64,000 bases of DNA from Pelagibacteraceae bacterium (GCA_002705265.1 PAHR01000021.1:1-64000), one strand, 5' to 3'. Shown: positions 46,974 to 57,758, counted from the first letter of the stretch. Notes: a model not told the origin generated them from the sequence alone. Numbers and translations: made by a program.

Positions 46974-48816
46974 TTCTAGATTTACTTTTTTTGAAACTTA
47001 GTAGTTGAAAGAGTGCGCTTGGAGTCATTCCGGATATTTTGCTAGCATCATCTAAATTTTCTGGCTTGTGTTTTTCCAATTTTTCAACAACTTCCTTTGA
47101 TAGTGAAGGTATGCTTTTGAATGAAAGTCCTTTTAGTTTAAACCTTTGATTTTTTATTAGTAAGTCTTTTGATCGCTGTTCCCTTTCATAAAAAACTTCA
47201 TATTTTGAATCAAATATGATCTTTGTCAGAAGTTTTTTATTAATTATAATATTAAAAAGACGTTTAAAAAGATTTATATCTGGATCCATTAATTTTAAAA
47301 CCTCAAATCCGTTTCTTATTTTGCCATCAAGCTTTGTTTTAATTCCATATTTTAATAACTTGTTTGGAGAAAATTTTTCTTTGTTTATTTTTTTTAAAAT
47401 AGATTTTTCTTTTTTGATCATTGCATCAATTATTTTTGTGTCTGTTGAATTTAAAAGCTTAAGTTTTTTTGAATTTGGATAAATTCTTTCATAAGCATTA
47501 TCCGTTCTTTGTTTAAGTCTGTATTCCGATCTCGATGTAAACATTCTATAAGGCTCTGTTACACCTAGTTTTGTTAAATCATCAACCATTACTCCTATGT
47601 AGCTATTTGATCTTGAAAAAATATTGTTCTTAATATTTAGTTTTTTAACTTTAATAGATGCGTTTAGCCCTGCATAAATGCCCTGACCCGCTGCTTCTTC
47701 ATATCCTGTTGTTCCATTAATTTGTCCTGCTAAAAATAAATTTTTAATTTTTTTGCTTTCGAAATTTTTATTTAAATTTCTTGGGTCTACTGCATCATAT
47801 TCTACTGCGTATCCATATTCTGATATTTCACATTTTTCTAAACCAGGGATTGTTTTTAAAAATTTTCCTTGGGTATTTTTATCTAAAGAATTTGATATGC
47901 CATTTGGATACACAAGATTTGAATCATAACCCTCTGGTTCAAGAAAAATATTATGTCCATTTCTATCTCCAAATTTAACAATCTTATCTTCAATAGAAGG
48001 ACAATATCTTACGCCCTGGGACCGGATTGCACCTGAATACATAGCAGATTTGTGTAAATTATCTCTGATAATTTTATGTGTTTTGCTTGTTGTTTTTGTC
48101 ATATAGCAATTAATCATTTTGTTCTTATTTTGTTCTGTAAAAAATGATAGATATATATCATTATTTTCTGATTCTTGAGGGCGCAGCTTAGAAAACTCAA
48201 TTGAATCTTTGATTATTCTTGGAGGGGTTCCTGTTTTTAATCTCATTGTTTGAAAATTTTCTTTAACAAATCTGGCTAATTTTTTTGAGGATTTATTATT
48301 TATTCTCCCCGCTTCATATTTTTCCATACCAAAGTATATATTGCCATTTAAAAATGTACCTGTAGTTAAAATTACTACTTTAGCGTAAATTTTGTTGTTG
48401 TTCTTGGTATTTACACCTCTAACCATAGATCGATTAGTTAAAATATCAGTAACTTCGTCTTCAATTATACTGATTTTGGATTTAGAAATAAATTCATACA
48501 TATTTTTTTGGTATAATTTTCTGTCAATTTGAGCTCTGATTCCCCAAACAGCAGGCCCCTTTGAAAGATTTAAAACCCTATAATGAATTGCCGAAATATC
48601 ACCAATTTTACATATCAGGCCTCCCATTACATCTACTTCTCTGGCAATATGAGTTTTTCCAACTCCGCCAATACTTGGATTGCAGGACATTTTTCCTATA
48701 TCGTCTTTTTTATTAGAAATTAAAGCTGTTTTTAAACCAAATTTATTACATATATTGGCTGCTTCGATACCAGCATGGCCTGCGCCAACTATAACTATGT
48801 CAAAATCATGTTTCAC
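46957..48816 (-). CDS. mnmG: tRNA uridine 5-carboxymethylaminomethyl modification enzyme MnmG (GidA)
   Basis: DIVIVGAGHAGIEAANICNKFG, SCNPSIGGVGKTHIAREVDVMGG, FLAGQINGTTGYEEAAGQG; GTG start. Confidence 0.97.
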   Translation of the reverse strand: MKHDFDIVIVGAGHAGIEAANICNKFGLKTALISNKKDDIGKMSCNPSIGGVGKTHIAREVDVMGGLICKIGDISAIHYRVLNLSKGPAVWGIRAQIDRKLYQKNMYEFISKSKISIIEDEVTDILTNRSMVRGVNTKNNNKIYAKVVILTTGTFLNGNIYFGMEKYEAGRINNKSSKKLARFVKENFQTMRLKTGTPPRIIKDSIEFSKLRPQESENNDIYLSFFTEQNKNKMINCYMTKTTSKTHKIIRDNLHKSAMYSGAIRSQGVRYCPSIEDKIVKFGDRNGHNIFLEPEGYDSNLVYPNGISNSLDKNTQGKFLKTIPGLEKCEISEYGYAVEYDAVDPRNLNKNFESKKIKNLFLAGQINGTTGYEEAAGQGIYAGLNASIKVKKLNIKNNIFSRSNSYIGVMVDDLTKLGVTEPYRMFTSRSEYRLKQRTDNAYERIYPNSKKLKLLNSTDTKIIDAMIKKEKSILKKINKEKFSPNKLLKYGIKTKLDGKIRNGFEVLKLMDPDINLFKRLFNIIINKKLLTKIIFDSKYEVFYEREQRSKDLLIKNQRFKLKGLSFKSIPSLSKEVVEKLEKHKPENLDDASKISGMTPSALFQLLSFKKSKSRNVQSK

Positions 48817-48824
48817 GTGGAACC
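48809..48824 (+). promoter_or_regulatory. parS-like ParB-binding site
   Basis: TGTTTCACGTGGAACC: imperfect palindrome centred on CACGTG, close to the widely conserved parS consensus TGTTTCACGTGAAACA; overlaps mnmG start codon. Confidence 0.85.
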
Positions 48825-50155
48825 TATTTTCCTATACAAAAACTACTAAAAACATTATCTAGCATATCTTCGTTATTAATATAACCAAAATTTTCAGAAA
48901 ATTCATCAATTATATTTCTAAATATTTCCTGTATAATTAATAAGTCTTGCTGATTTAAAATAAACTCTCCGTTTTCTAACAGCTTTTCAAGGAAATTGAT
49001 CTCATTTTTATTTACGGTAAGTATTTCTTTGCTTTTTTTGATATATTTATGATGGATGTTTTGAAGTTTGAGCAATTTTATCGTTTTCTGTCTATTTATT
49101 GACTTATTAAGATAAATATACTGGTTATTCTTGGTCTTTTTATGAGTGTCAGATTTATTCAGAACTAAACTAAAATTGTTTTTTATATTAAATTCCTTTT
49201 TAATCCTGTTTAAATCATTTTTTGATAAAGCATCATTAAATACTATAAGAAAATGGTTGATTTCCTTACTTAATAATAATGCTTTTTTATATCCGAGCAG
49301 CTCTATTCTTCCTTGTTTTTTTCTATAGCCAGCAGTGTCATAAATTCTGTAAATTTTGTTTTCCAATAAAAGGTTTTCAGCAACAACGTCTCTGGTAGTG
49401 CCCTTAATATTTGTAACTATTGCTCTTTCTTGACCGATAATTTTATTAAAAATTGTTGATTTTCCAACGTTTACATCTCCAATTATCATAACATTAAGTA
49501 TATTATTTTGTTCTATAACTGTTCTGTTTTTTTTAATAATTTTTTGAATTTTTTGAAAAAACAACCTTATATCTTTTATAATTGAATCTAAATCAAAGCT
49601 TTCATCTTCGATAAAGTCAATAGATGTAATAATCTTTGAATAAATATTAATTGCACTTTCTTTAAGGTCGTAAAGTTCGCTTTCCTCATCGCCATTAAAT
49701 AAAACTTTTTTACTATAATCAATTTCTTGCAAATTTTCAGACATTATAATGTTGTTTATTGCCTGGCTTTGTTTCAGTGAAACCTTGTTATTTATCATTG
49801 CCCTATATAAAAACTCACCGTTTTTTGCCTGTCTAAAATCGATGGGGTTGATTTTAGAAAAAGATTTTTCTAGATGGCTTGCTATGGCTGGGGATCCGTG
49901 AATATAAATTTCAGCCACATCCTCGCCGGTAAACGATTTCGGCCCCTTAAAATAAACAATATTACATCTGTCAATTATTTTATCCGAATAATCATATAAT
50001 GATTTATAAAATACTTTGCCCGGATAGTTTTTGAACTTAAACCTTGTAAGTAAAGATAAGATTTTAAGTGTGAGGGGCCCAGATATTCTGTACCCAATCA
50101 CTGCGGATTTAACAACTGGCGTAAAGCTCGAATATATAGTATCAGGTTTATACAA
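48824..50155 (-). CDS. mnmE: tRNA modification GTPase MnmE (TrmE)
   Basis: DTIYSSFTPVVKSAVIGYRISGP, GDVNVGKSTIFNKI, C-terminal CIGK; likely TTG start at 50155 (track ORF begins 50209). Confidence 0.92.
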   Translation of the reverse strand: MYKPDTIYSSFTPVVKSAVIGYRISGPLTLKILSLLTRFKFKNYPGKVFYKSLYDYSDKIIDRCNIVYFKGPKSFTGEDVAEIYIHGSPAIASHLEKSFSKINPIDFRQAKNGEFLYRAMINNKVSLKQSQAINNIIMSENLQEIDYSKKVLFNGDEESELYDLKESAINIYSKIITSIDFIEDESFDLDSIIKDIRLFFQKIQKIIKKNRTVIEQNNILNVMIIGDVNVGKSTIFNKIIGQERAIVTNIKGTTRDVVAENLLLENKIYRIYDTAGYRKKQGRIELLGYKKALLLSKEINHFLIVFNDALSKNDLNRIKKEFNIKNNFSLVLNKSDTHKKTKNNQYIYLNKSINRQKTIKLLKLQNIHHKYIKKSKEILTVNKNEINFLEKLLENGEFILNQQDLLIIQEIFRNIIDEFSENFGYINNEDMLDNVFSSFCIGK

Positions 50156-50213
50156 GGCGCGGTCATTATAGACCTTGGCACATAGTAGTAAAGCATTCAA
50201 AGGCGACAAAAAA

Positions 50214-51287
50214 ATGTATGAGCAAAATTTTTATAATTTAGAATACAATGAATTAAAAAAACATTTGTCTGAATTTAATTTATCTGAAAAAGCTGCGAGC
50301 ATGAGAGCAAACCAAATATGGAAATTTGTTTACAAAAAGGGCGTTGGCAATCCAGATAATTTTATAAATCTTCCTTTAGAATTAATAAATAAAATTAAAA
50401 CAAAAATAGACTTTAACAAGATATCCATTGAAGAAAAAAAAGCTTCGCGGGATGGTACTATTAAATGGCTTTTCAAACTAAATGACGGCAATCTTATAGA
50501 AACTGTTTATATTCCATTTGGCAAAACAGGCACTCTTTGTGTATCATCGCAAGTTGGCTGTACTTTAAATTGTAAGTTTTGTCATACTGGAACTCAAATG
50601 ATTGTAAAAAACTTAGAAACAACAGAAATCATACAACAAGTATTGTTAGCAAAAGACGAGCTGACTGACTGGTCTAAAGAAAAAAAAATAAGAAATATAG
50701 TATATATGGGAATGGGGGAGCCACTTTATAATTTTAATAACGTTAAAAAATCAATTGAGATTTTAAAGAATGTTGATGGATTAGAATTTGGTCCAAAAAG
50801 AATTACTATTTCGACTGCTGGGATTGTTCCAGAAATATTATCGGCTTCAAAAGAAATTAAAACTTGTTTGGCTGTTTCTCTCCATGCTCCTACTGATGAA
50901 ATTAGGGAAAAAATTATGCCGATCAACAAAAAGTATAAGCTCAAGGCTTTAATTGACAGCTGTAGAAAATATGCGGAAATGAATAAAGAAAAAATTTTCT
51001 TGGAGTATGTTTTATTAAAAGACATCAATGATACAAAATACTGCGCACAAAAACTTATAAAGCTTATGGGAGGGTTTCCCTGTAAGCTAAATCTTATAGA
51101 ATTTAATGTTTGGCCTGGGGCTGGCTTTGAGCCTTCCTCAAAAGAGAAAGTCTCAGAGTTTTATAATACTATAAAAGAATCCGGCCATGTGGTGACCCTA
51201 AGAAAATCGAAGGGTAATGATATTTTGGGTGCGTGCGGCCAACTTAAAACAGAGAGCAAAAAAATATCTAAAAAGCTTGATAATTAA
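50214..51287 (+). CDS. rlmN: 23S rRNA/tRNA (adenine2503-C2)-methyltransferase RlmN
   Basis: [16 protein letters not shown] radical-SAM CxxxCxx[12 protein letters not shown], start refined to MYEQNFYN. Confidence 0.95.
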   Translation: MYEQNFYNLEYNELKKHLSEFNLSEKAASMRANQIWKFVYKKGVGNPDNFINLPLELINKIKTKIDFNKISIEEKKASRDGTIKWLFKLNDGNLIETVYIPFGKTGTLCVSSQVGCTLNCKFCHTGTQMIVKNLETTEIIQQVLLAKDELTDWSKEKKIRNIVYMGMGEPLYNFNNVKKSIEILKNVDGLEFGPKRITISTAGIVPEILSASKEIKTCLAVSLHAPTDEIREKIMPINKKYKLKALIDSCRKYAEMNKEKIFLEYVLLKDINDTKYCAQKLIKLMGGFPCKLNLIEFNVWPGAGFEPSSKEKVSEFYNTIKESGHVVTLRKSKGNDILGACGQLKTESKKISKKLDN

Positions 51288-52543
51288 GCTTTATTCATGC
51301 TTAAGAAAAATTCTTGGTTGGTTTTACAATCCTTCATTTTGTCTAATAAAAACTCCATGGAGTCAACTGTACCCATGGAAGATAAAATTTTTCTTAATAT
51401 AAAAACTTTTTGTAAATCACCTTGATCAATTAATAGGTCTTCTTTTCTTGTCCCGGATTTTTGGACATCTATTGCAGGATAAGTTCTTTTGTCGGATAAT
51501 TTTCTATCTAGGACTATTTCTGAATTACCAGTTCCCTTAAACTCCTCAAAAATAACTTCGTCCATTCTGCTTCCTGTTTCAACTAGGGCGGTGGCTATAA
51601 TTGTTAGAGACCCACCTTCCTCTATATTCCTTGCTGCGCCAAAAAATCTTTTAGGTCTTTGCAGGGCATTTGCATCTACACCGCCTGTTAGGACTTTCCC
51701 ACTTGATGGCACAACCGTATTATATGCTCTTCCTAATCTTGTTAATGAATCAAGCAAGATAACCACATCCAATTTATTTTCTGCTAATCTTTTTGCTTTC
51801 TCGATAACCATCTCTGCAACTTGTACGTGTCTTGCCGCTGGTTCATCAAATGTGGAGCTAATGACTTCTCCCTTGACAGATCTTTGCATATCAGTTACCT
51901 CTTCTGGTCTTTCATCAATTAATAAGACTATTAAATAAACATTAGGGTAATTTTCTGTGATAGATTTTGCTATCTTTTGTAATATTACGGTTTTTCCAGA
52001 TCTTGGGGGAGCAACTATTATTGATCTTTGGCCAGCTCCTACCGGAGCCACAATGTCTATAATTCTTGAAGTAAGATCTTTGTCTGGTTTATCTGTTTCT
52101 AAACTAAATTTTTTCTCTGGGTATAGGGGTGTTAAATTATCAAAATTTGTCTTAAATTTATTATAATCTTTAATATCAACAAAATTTATTTTTTTTGTCT
52201 CTATGAGTGCAAAATATCTTTCTCCATCCTTGGGCGGCCTAATTGGTCCTTCTAAGGTATCACCTTTTCTAAGACCATATTTTTTTATTTGGCCAGGACT
52301 TACATATATGTCGTCTGGTCCAGGCAGGTAATTGGAATCTGCTGATCTAAGAAAACCAAATCCATCCTGCATAGTTTCTAGAACCCCTTCACCTATGATT
52401 TCCTCTCCTTTTTCACCTAGTTTCTTAAGTATAGAGAAAAATATCTCTTGTTTCCTTTGGCCAGCAGAGTTTTCTATACCTATACTACTTGCGTAGTCCA
52501 AAAGTTCCTGAGGTTTTTTTACTTTTAGTTCGTTTAAATGCAT
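51284..52543 (-). CDS. rho: Transcription termination factor Rho
   Basis: [71 protein letters not shown]. Confidence 0.98.
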   Translation of the reverse strand: MHLNELKVKKPQELLDYASSIGIENSAGQRKQEIFFSILKKLGEKGEEIIGEGVLETMQDGFGFLRSADSNYLPGPDDIYVSPGQIKKYGLRKGDTLEGPIRPPKDGERYFALIETKKINFVDIKDYNKFKTNFDNLTPLYPEKKFSLETDKPDKDLTSRIIDIVAPVGAGQRSIIVAPPRSGKTVILQKIAKSITENYPNVYLIVLLIDERPEEVTDMQRSVKGEVISSTFDEPAARHVQVAEMVIEKAKRLAENKLDVVILLDSLTRLGRAYNTVVPSSGKVLTGGVDANALQRPKRFFGAARNIEEGGSLTIIATALVETGSRMDEVIFEEFKGTGNSEIVLDRKLSDKRTYPAIDVQKSGTRKEDLLIDQGDLQKVFILRKILSSMGTVDSMEFLLDKMKDCKTNQEFFLSMNKA

Positions 52544-52783
52544 TGAAGTTTATTAAATTAAAGAAATTATGAATTAAGATAATATATAAAAATATAAATA
52601 AATAAATATTTTTTTTAAAAGAAGAAGGGTTAATGTTGTATGTCTATATGTGGGGATTAACACCAAAAGAATGATATTTTGTATATTTTTTAAGACAAAT
52701 ATCTAATATTCACAGCTGTTAGTAACTTAATAAGGATAAAAGTTATACATAAATTTTAAAAATAAATTAAAAAGGTAATATTT
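52544..52783. other. Candidate chromosomal replication origin (oriC) region
   Basis: 240-bp very AT-rich divergent intergenic region between rho and maf in parABS-proximal synteny; near-consensus DnaA boxes ATATTCACA (52706-52714) and TTATACATA (52743-52751). Confidence 0.45.
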
Positions 52784-53380
52784 ATGAACATTAATAAACA
52801 GCTTAAGAATAACTTACTAATAGGAACTAAAAGCACAACAAGAAGAAAGTTGTTTAAAAGTGCCGGCCTTAGGTTTAAATACAGGTCCCCCGAAGTAGAA
52901 GAAGAAAAAGCATTGCAAGGAAAAAATATACCAGTTGAAAAACAATCACTTTTTATAGCCAAGGCAAAAGCTAAGTTTCTATGTAAAAGGCACCCTGGTT
53001 TCTACGTTGTGTGTTTTGACACAACAATACACGTAGGCAGGAAAACAATATTTAAATCCAAAAATAGAAAAGAATGTTTGTGGGTTTTAAATTATTTAAA
53101 TAACAAAAAACATTATCTTTATACATCCTGTGTGATAATGAAAGATAATAAATTAATTTTATCAAATGTTGACATGGCAATAATTGAATTTAAGAATAAC
53201 TCTCAGTCAGAACTAAAAAATTATGTGAAAAAACATTATAATAAGATAGTTAACTCCGTTGGATGTTATAATATAGAAGCAGAAGGGATGGAAGTTATAA
53301 AACGAATGCATGGAAGCTACTATTCTGTCTTGGGCGCACCACTAATATTAATGATAGATAAATTAACAAAATTAAAATAA
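52784..53380 (+). CDS. Maf-family nucleotide pyrophosphatase (septum formation inhibitor Maf-like)
   Basis: LLIGTKSTTRRKLFKSAGLRFKYRSPEVEEEKA; GCYNIEAEGMEVIKRMHGSYYSVLGAPL; location upstream of aroE-coaE-dnaQ. Confidence 0.8.
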   Translation: MNINKQLKNNLLIGTKSTTRRKLFKSAGLRFKYRSPEVEEEKALQGKNIPVEKQSLFIAKAKAKFLCKRHPGFYVVCFDTTIHVGRKTIFKSKNRKECLWVLNYLNNKKHYLYTSCVIMKDNKLILSNVDMAIIEFKNNSQSELKNYVKKHYNKIVNSVGCYNIEAEGMEVIKRMHGSYYSVLGAPLILMIDKLTKLK

Positions 53381-53382
53381 AA

Positions 53383-54204
53383 ATGAAAAAAATAGGAATA
53401 GTTGCTGAAAGCCTGGCACATAGTCTGTCCCCAGACATACATAATTATTGGATTAAAAAAAATAAACTAGATGTTGAATACCAGTCAATTGAAATAAAAG
53501 AAAAACAACTTAATCAATTTTTTAAAAAGTTTGTTGATGATAAAAATTTTTTGGGATTTAATATAACGGTTCCATACAAAGAAAAATTTTTTAAGATCTG
53601 CCCAAATATTTCAGATAAAGGAAAAGACATCGGCTCAATAAATTTAATTTATAAAAGTAAAAATAAGATTTTTGGAGAAAACACCGACTATATAGGATTT
53701 AAAAAAACATACGAAAAAACTATAAAATCAAAAATAAATAAAGTTTTGGTTATAGGATCGGGCGGAGCAGCAAGGGCGATATTAAAATACCTAAGTGATA
53801 AGGGCATTTATGAAATTGACATATATTCTAAGTCATTCAAAAAGAGAAGAGCGATAAATAAAGGATTTAACATCAATAACTATTTTATTGATAGCAATCA
53901 TCTTATATCAAGAAAATATAATCTAATTGTAAATGCCTCTACGGGGGGAATGACCAATCATAGTAAATTCAATTCACAAATTATCAATCTTGTAAAATCG
54001 ACGGACTATCTTATTGATATTGTATATAATCCAATAAAAACAGCGTTAATTAAAGAGGCGATAAAAGCAAAAATATCTTATTCTGGCGGCCTAACAATGT
54101 TATTAGAACAAGCAAAGCCATCTTTTGAGCTTTGGCTCCCAGGCAATAAAGCAAAAATATCAAGCTATCTGTACAATAAGGTTAAAAAAAAACTCAATGA
54201 CTAA
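53383..54204 (+). CDS. aroE: Shikimate dehydrogenase
   Basis: SLSPDIHNYWIKK, FNITVPYKE, GENTDYIGF, VIGSGGAARAILKYL. Confidence 0.94.
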   Translation: MKKIGIVAESLAHSLSPDIHNYWIKKNKLDVEYQSIEIKEKQLNQFFKKFVDDKNFLGFNITVPYKEKFFKICPNISDKGKDIGSINLIYKSKNKIFGENTDYIGFKKTYEKTIKSKINKVLVIGSGGAARAILKYLSDKGIYEIDIYSKSFKKRRAINKGFNINNYFIDSNHLISRKYNLIVNASTGGMTNHSKFNSQIINLVKSTDYLIDIVYNPIKTALIKEAIKAKISYSGGLTMLLEQAKPSFELWLPGNKAKISSYLYNKVKKKLND

Positions 54205-54754
54205 AATTGCAATTACAGGAAATATTGGATCCGGAAAAACCACGGCCTTAAATTTTTTTAAAAAAAAACAATATTTTACTTTGTCCTCTGATGAAATAAT
54301 TAAACATATCTACTCTAATGATATTTTGAGATCTTGTGTCTTAAAAACCCTAAACATAAAATTTAATGACTACAAGGCCGAAATAATAACCAAAATGACC
54401 AGCCCATATTTTAATTCTAAATTAAAAAAAACACTATACCCGATCATGAATGAAATTAAAAAAAAAAGAACATATAAGCATATAACCAAAAAAAAATTGT
54501 TTTTTGAAATACCTCTTTTGTTTGAAGAAAAACTAGAAAAAAATTATGATTTAATTATATTTATTAAAAGCGATCACAATATCAGATTAAAAAGAGTGTT
54601 GGCAAAGGGCATGACAGAAAATTACTTTAGGTTAATGAGTAAATACCAACAGACTAATTCTTTAAAACAAATATCCAGCGATATAACAATTTTAAACAAT
54701 GGATCTGTTTTTGATCTATATGAAAGTCTTAATTGGTGCGAGAGATCCTTGTGA
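54197..54754 (+). CDS. coaE: Dephospho-CoA kinase
   Basis: IAITGNIGSGKTTALNFF, FEIPLLFEEKLEKNYD; start refined to 54197. Confidence 0.9.
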   Translation: MTKIAITGNIGSGKTTALNFFKKKQYFTLSSDEIIKHIYSNDILRSCVLKTLNIKFNDYKAEIITKMTSPYFNSKLKKTLYPIMNEIKKKRTYKHITKKKLFFEIPLLFEEKLEKNYDLIIFIKSDHNIRLKRVLAKGMTENYFRLMSKYQQTNSLKQISSDITILNNGSVFDLYESLNWCERSL

Positions 54755-55404
54755 GAGAAATTATATTAGACATAGAAACTACAGGACTAGACCACAGCGT
54801 AGGACACAAAATTATCGAAATAGGGTGTTTTGAGCTTATTGATAAGCAAATGGGAAAAAACTATCATCAATATATTAATCCTAATAAAAAATTAACCGAG
54901 GATAATATTAAGATACATGGGTTAACAAATGAATTTTTAAATAAATATCCTCTTTTCTTTGATGTAGCAGAAGATTTTTTAAAATTTATTGGAAATGATC
55001 CAATTGTAGCGCACAATGCTCAATTCGATATAGGATTTCTAAACAACGAACTTGAAGACGCGCGACTTGAAAAAATAACACAAGACAGGATAGTTGACAC
55101 CCTCGTTATAGCCAGGAATATGTTTCCCGGACAACAAATAAACCTAGACAGTCTTGTAAAAAAACTAAAAATTCAAACTCTAATTAACAGAGACCATCAT
55201 GGGGCCTTAAAAGATGCAAAAATTTTGACCGATGTATATCTTGAGCTAAGAGGACATACTCAGATGGGGCTTGATCTTTTCACTGATACAGCTCAATCAA
55301 ACCCCTTATTATATGAGCCATATAATGGTAAGGTTGTCCTAACAAAAGACGAGACAGATAACTTTAAAGAGTTTATAAAAAGTATAGTCAATAATGGACA
55401 ATAA
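54751..55404 (+). CDS. dnaQ: DNA polymerase III epsilon subunit
   Basis: ILDIETTGLD (ExoI), VAHNAQFDIGFL (ExoII), DHHGALKDAKILTDVYLEL (ExoIII); GTG start overlapping the coaE stop. Confidence 0.94.
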   Translation: MREIILDIETTGLDHSVGHKIIEIGCFELIDKQMGKNYHQYINPNKKLTEDNIKIHGLTNEFLNKYPLFFDVAEDFLKFIGNDPIVAHNAQFDIGFLNNELEDARLEKITQDRIVDTLVIARNMFPGQQINLDSLVKKLKIQTLINRDHHGALKDAKILTDVYLELRGHTQMGLDLFTDTAQSNPLLYEPYNGKVVLTKDETDNFKEFIKSIVNNGQ

Positions 55405-55407
55405 AAA

Positions 55408-55923
55408 ATGAATGGTGAGTTTCTAGATATTATAATTTTTGGTGTTGTGGCCGTGTTTCTAATAATGAGACTAAAAAAAATCCTGGGATCAAATCAAGGA
55501 AAAATCATTAATATAAAAACTAGAAAAAACAATATTATTAAACCCAAAAAAGCAACTATTAAGAAAATTGAACAAGATGACGAATTTATTAATGGAGCAA
55601 ATCAAGCTTTTTCCATGATAGTCAATGCATACCAAGATAATAATATTACCAAGGTGAAAGACTTATTAACAAATGAAGCGCTGAAAATTCTTAGTGAGAA
55701 TAAGGCGCCCGACCAAATTAAATTTATGAATGTTAAAAAATCTAAAGTTATATCAACAACCGAGCAGGGCAACAAAATTCTAAAAATAGTACACTTTGAA
55801 ACAGAGCATTATGATTTAAAAATTAATGACCAAATAGTTGTTTCAGAAGAGTGGGGCTTTGAAAAAGAAAACAAATCAAAAGACCCTAACTGGAAACTAT
55901 TCTCCATTAAAGTTATTGAATAA
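55408..55923 (+). CDS. Tim44/TimA-family inner-membrane protein
   Basis: N-terminal TM IIIFGVVAVFLIMRLKKILG; FINGANQAFSMIVNAYQDNNITKVKDLLTNEALK matches Tim44-like domain pattern. Confidence 0.8.
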   Translation: MNGEFLDIIIFGVVAVFLIMRLKKILGSNQGKIINIKTRKNNIIKPKKATIKKIEQDDEFINGANQAFSMIVNAYQDNNITKVKDLLTNEALKILSENKAPDQIKFMNVKKSKVISTTEQGNKILKIVHFETEHYDLKINDQIVVSEEWGFEKENKSKDPNWKLFSIKVIE

Positions 55924-56455
55924 AATTAAAATTCCACTTCAAGACAATAGGACAAGAAAAAAAAGACAAAGTAGCGCAAAACAAAGCGTTAGAAAAATTA
56001 CTATTAGTTTTAATGACGGGAGGGAAAAAGAAAATAAAACTAATTTAAATCTCAAAAACCCATTAAATAAAAATAGCATTTCTCCTGAAACAAAAAAAAC
56101 AAAAATTAACAAAGAAACCATAGCGCCATTTTATGATAAAAATATTCATAAGTTTTTTAAAAAAAATAATTTTTATAAACTTGATCTACACGGCCACACG
56201 CTAGAAAGCGCAAAGACAAATTTATATAATTATTGTTACGGACACTTTAAAAGTAAAAACCTATTGCACATTATAGTAACGGGACTTGGAAATAAGTCAG
56301 ACAAAGAAAGCTTTTTTTCTGGTAAAATACGAAATTCTTTTAGTGATTGGATAAATCAAAATCCCTTGAATGAAATTATTAAAAGCTATCATCCTTGTAA
56401 AATCCAGCATGGTGGATTAGGCGCGTTTTACATAAAAATAAAATCTATAAAATAA
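55916..56455 (+). CDS. Smr-domain protein (small MutS-related)
   Basis: KLDLHGHTLESAKTNLYNY, IVTGLGNKS, HGGLGAFYIKIK; likely TTG start at 55916. Confidence 0.82.
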   Translation: MNKIKIPLQDNRTRKKRQSSAKQSVRKITISFNDGREKENKTNLNLKNPLNKNSISPETKKTKINKETIAPFYDKNIHKFFKKNNFYKLDLHGHTLESAKTNLYNYCYGHFKSKNLLHIIVTGLGNKSDKESFFSGKIRNSFSDWINQNPLNEIIKSYHPCKIQHGGLGAFYIKIKSIK

Positions 56456-57758
56456 ATTTTTGATCGTCTTTTGATTTAACTTCGCTGCCTAAAGACTTAT
56501 CAACCCATGCAGCATCAATTAAAACATCTTTGGTTTCATTTAAATTTGCCTGAAAACTAATTTCTTCTAGAATTTTTTCAAACATAGTTTGCAGTCTTCT
56601 AGCGCCAATATTTTCGACATCTTGGTTGATTTTTTCAGTAAGCTCGGCAATTTTATTGATTGCCCCATCATCAAAACTTAAATGAATATTTTCTGTATCA
56701 AATAAAGCTTTATATTGTTTAATAAGACTATTGTCTGTTTCCTTTAATATTTTAACCAGATCATCTCTTGTTAAACCATTCAATCTCACCCTAACAGGCA
56801 GTCTTCCTTGAAGCTCTGGTAATAAATCGCTAGGTTTGGATTGATGAAAAGCGCCTGATGCTATAAAGAGTATGTGATTTGTTTCAACTGACCCATATTT
56901 TGTAGAGACAGTTGTCCCCTCAATTAATGGCAAAAGATCTCTTTGTACGCCGTCTCTTGATACGTCGCCCCCCCTCCTAGTCGTATTTGTTGCAATCTTA
57001 TCTATCTCATCAATAAAGACTATTCCGCTTTCCTGAACCTTTTTCATGGCCATCTGAACGACATTCTGTTTTTCTGCGATTTTTTCTATTTCTTCTTGTA
57101 TGATTGGTTCGTAAGCGTCACCAATTTTAATCTTTGTTTTTTTCTTATTTTTCATGCCCTTACCAAATATGTCACCAATGTTCATCATTCCCAATTGTGC
57201 ACCAGGCATGCCTGGTATGTCCATAGACTGAAAAGGGTTGTTCTTTTGATCAATTGATATTTCAACTTCTTTATCATTTAATTCATTGTTACGAAGCATA
57301 GTTCTAAATTTTTCTTTAGTTTCTTGTGTTGGGTTTTCACCAAGCAATGCGTTTAAAATAATTTCCTCCGCATTTTCATAAGCAACACTAATATATTTTT
57401 CTTTAATAATTTTTTTTTCTAAATTAATCGCAACTTCCACAAGGTCTCTAATTATTTGTTCAACATCTCTTCCAACATATCCTACTTCTGTGAATTTTGT
57501 TGCTTCGACTTTAATAAAAGGAGATTGAGTTAATTTTGCAAGTTTTCTTGCAATTTCTGTTTTCCCACAACCTGTTGGACCTAGCATTAAAATATTTTTT
57601 GGAATTATGTCTTCTCTTAAAGCCTTATCTTTTATATTCAATCTTCGCCAACGATTACGAAGAGCAATTGAAACTGCCTTTTTTGCATTGTCCTGGCCTA
57701 TAACATACCTATCTAATTCTTCTTTAATAGCTTTTGGTGTTAATGTTTGGTCGTCCAT
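56445..57758 (-). CDS. hslU: ATP-dependent protease ATPase subunit HslU
   Basis: LTPKAIKEELDRYVIGQDNAKKAVSIALRNRWRR, MLGPTGCGKTEIARKLA, start refined to MDDQTLTPK (57758). Confidence 0.97.
   Translation of the reverse strand: MDDQTLTPKAIKEELDRYVIGQDNAKKAVSIALRNRWRRLNIKDKALREDIIPKNILMLGPTGCGKTEIARKLAKLTQSPFIKVEATKFTEVGYVGRDVEQIIRDLVEVAINLEKKIIKEKYISVAYENAEEIILNALLGENPTQETKEKFRTMLRNNELNDKEVEISIDQKNNPFQSMDIPGMPGAQLGMMNIGDIFGKGMKNKKKTKIKIGDAYEPIIQEEIEKIAEKQNVVQMAMKKVQESGIVFIDEIDKIATNTTRRGGDVSRDGVQRDLLPLIEGTTVSTKYGSVETNHILFIASGAFHQSKPSDLLPELQGRLPVRVRLNGLTRDDLVKILKETDNSLIKQYKALFDTENIHLSFDDGAINKIAELTEKINQDVENIGARRLQTMFEKILEEISFQANLNETKDVLIDAAWVDKSLGSEVKSKDDQKFIL

Noticed and set aside
51489-51938. 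149-aa plus-strand ORF
   Set aside because: Antisense to rho, which has all motifs intact.
52636-52676. Third DnaA box in TATGTGGGGATTAACA
   Set aside because: Reverse complement TTAATCCCCACA needs an inserted base to match TTATCCACA; too weak to count.
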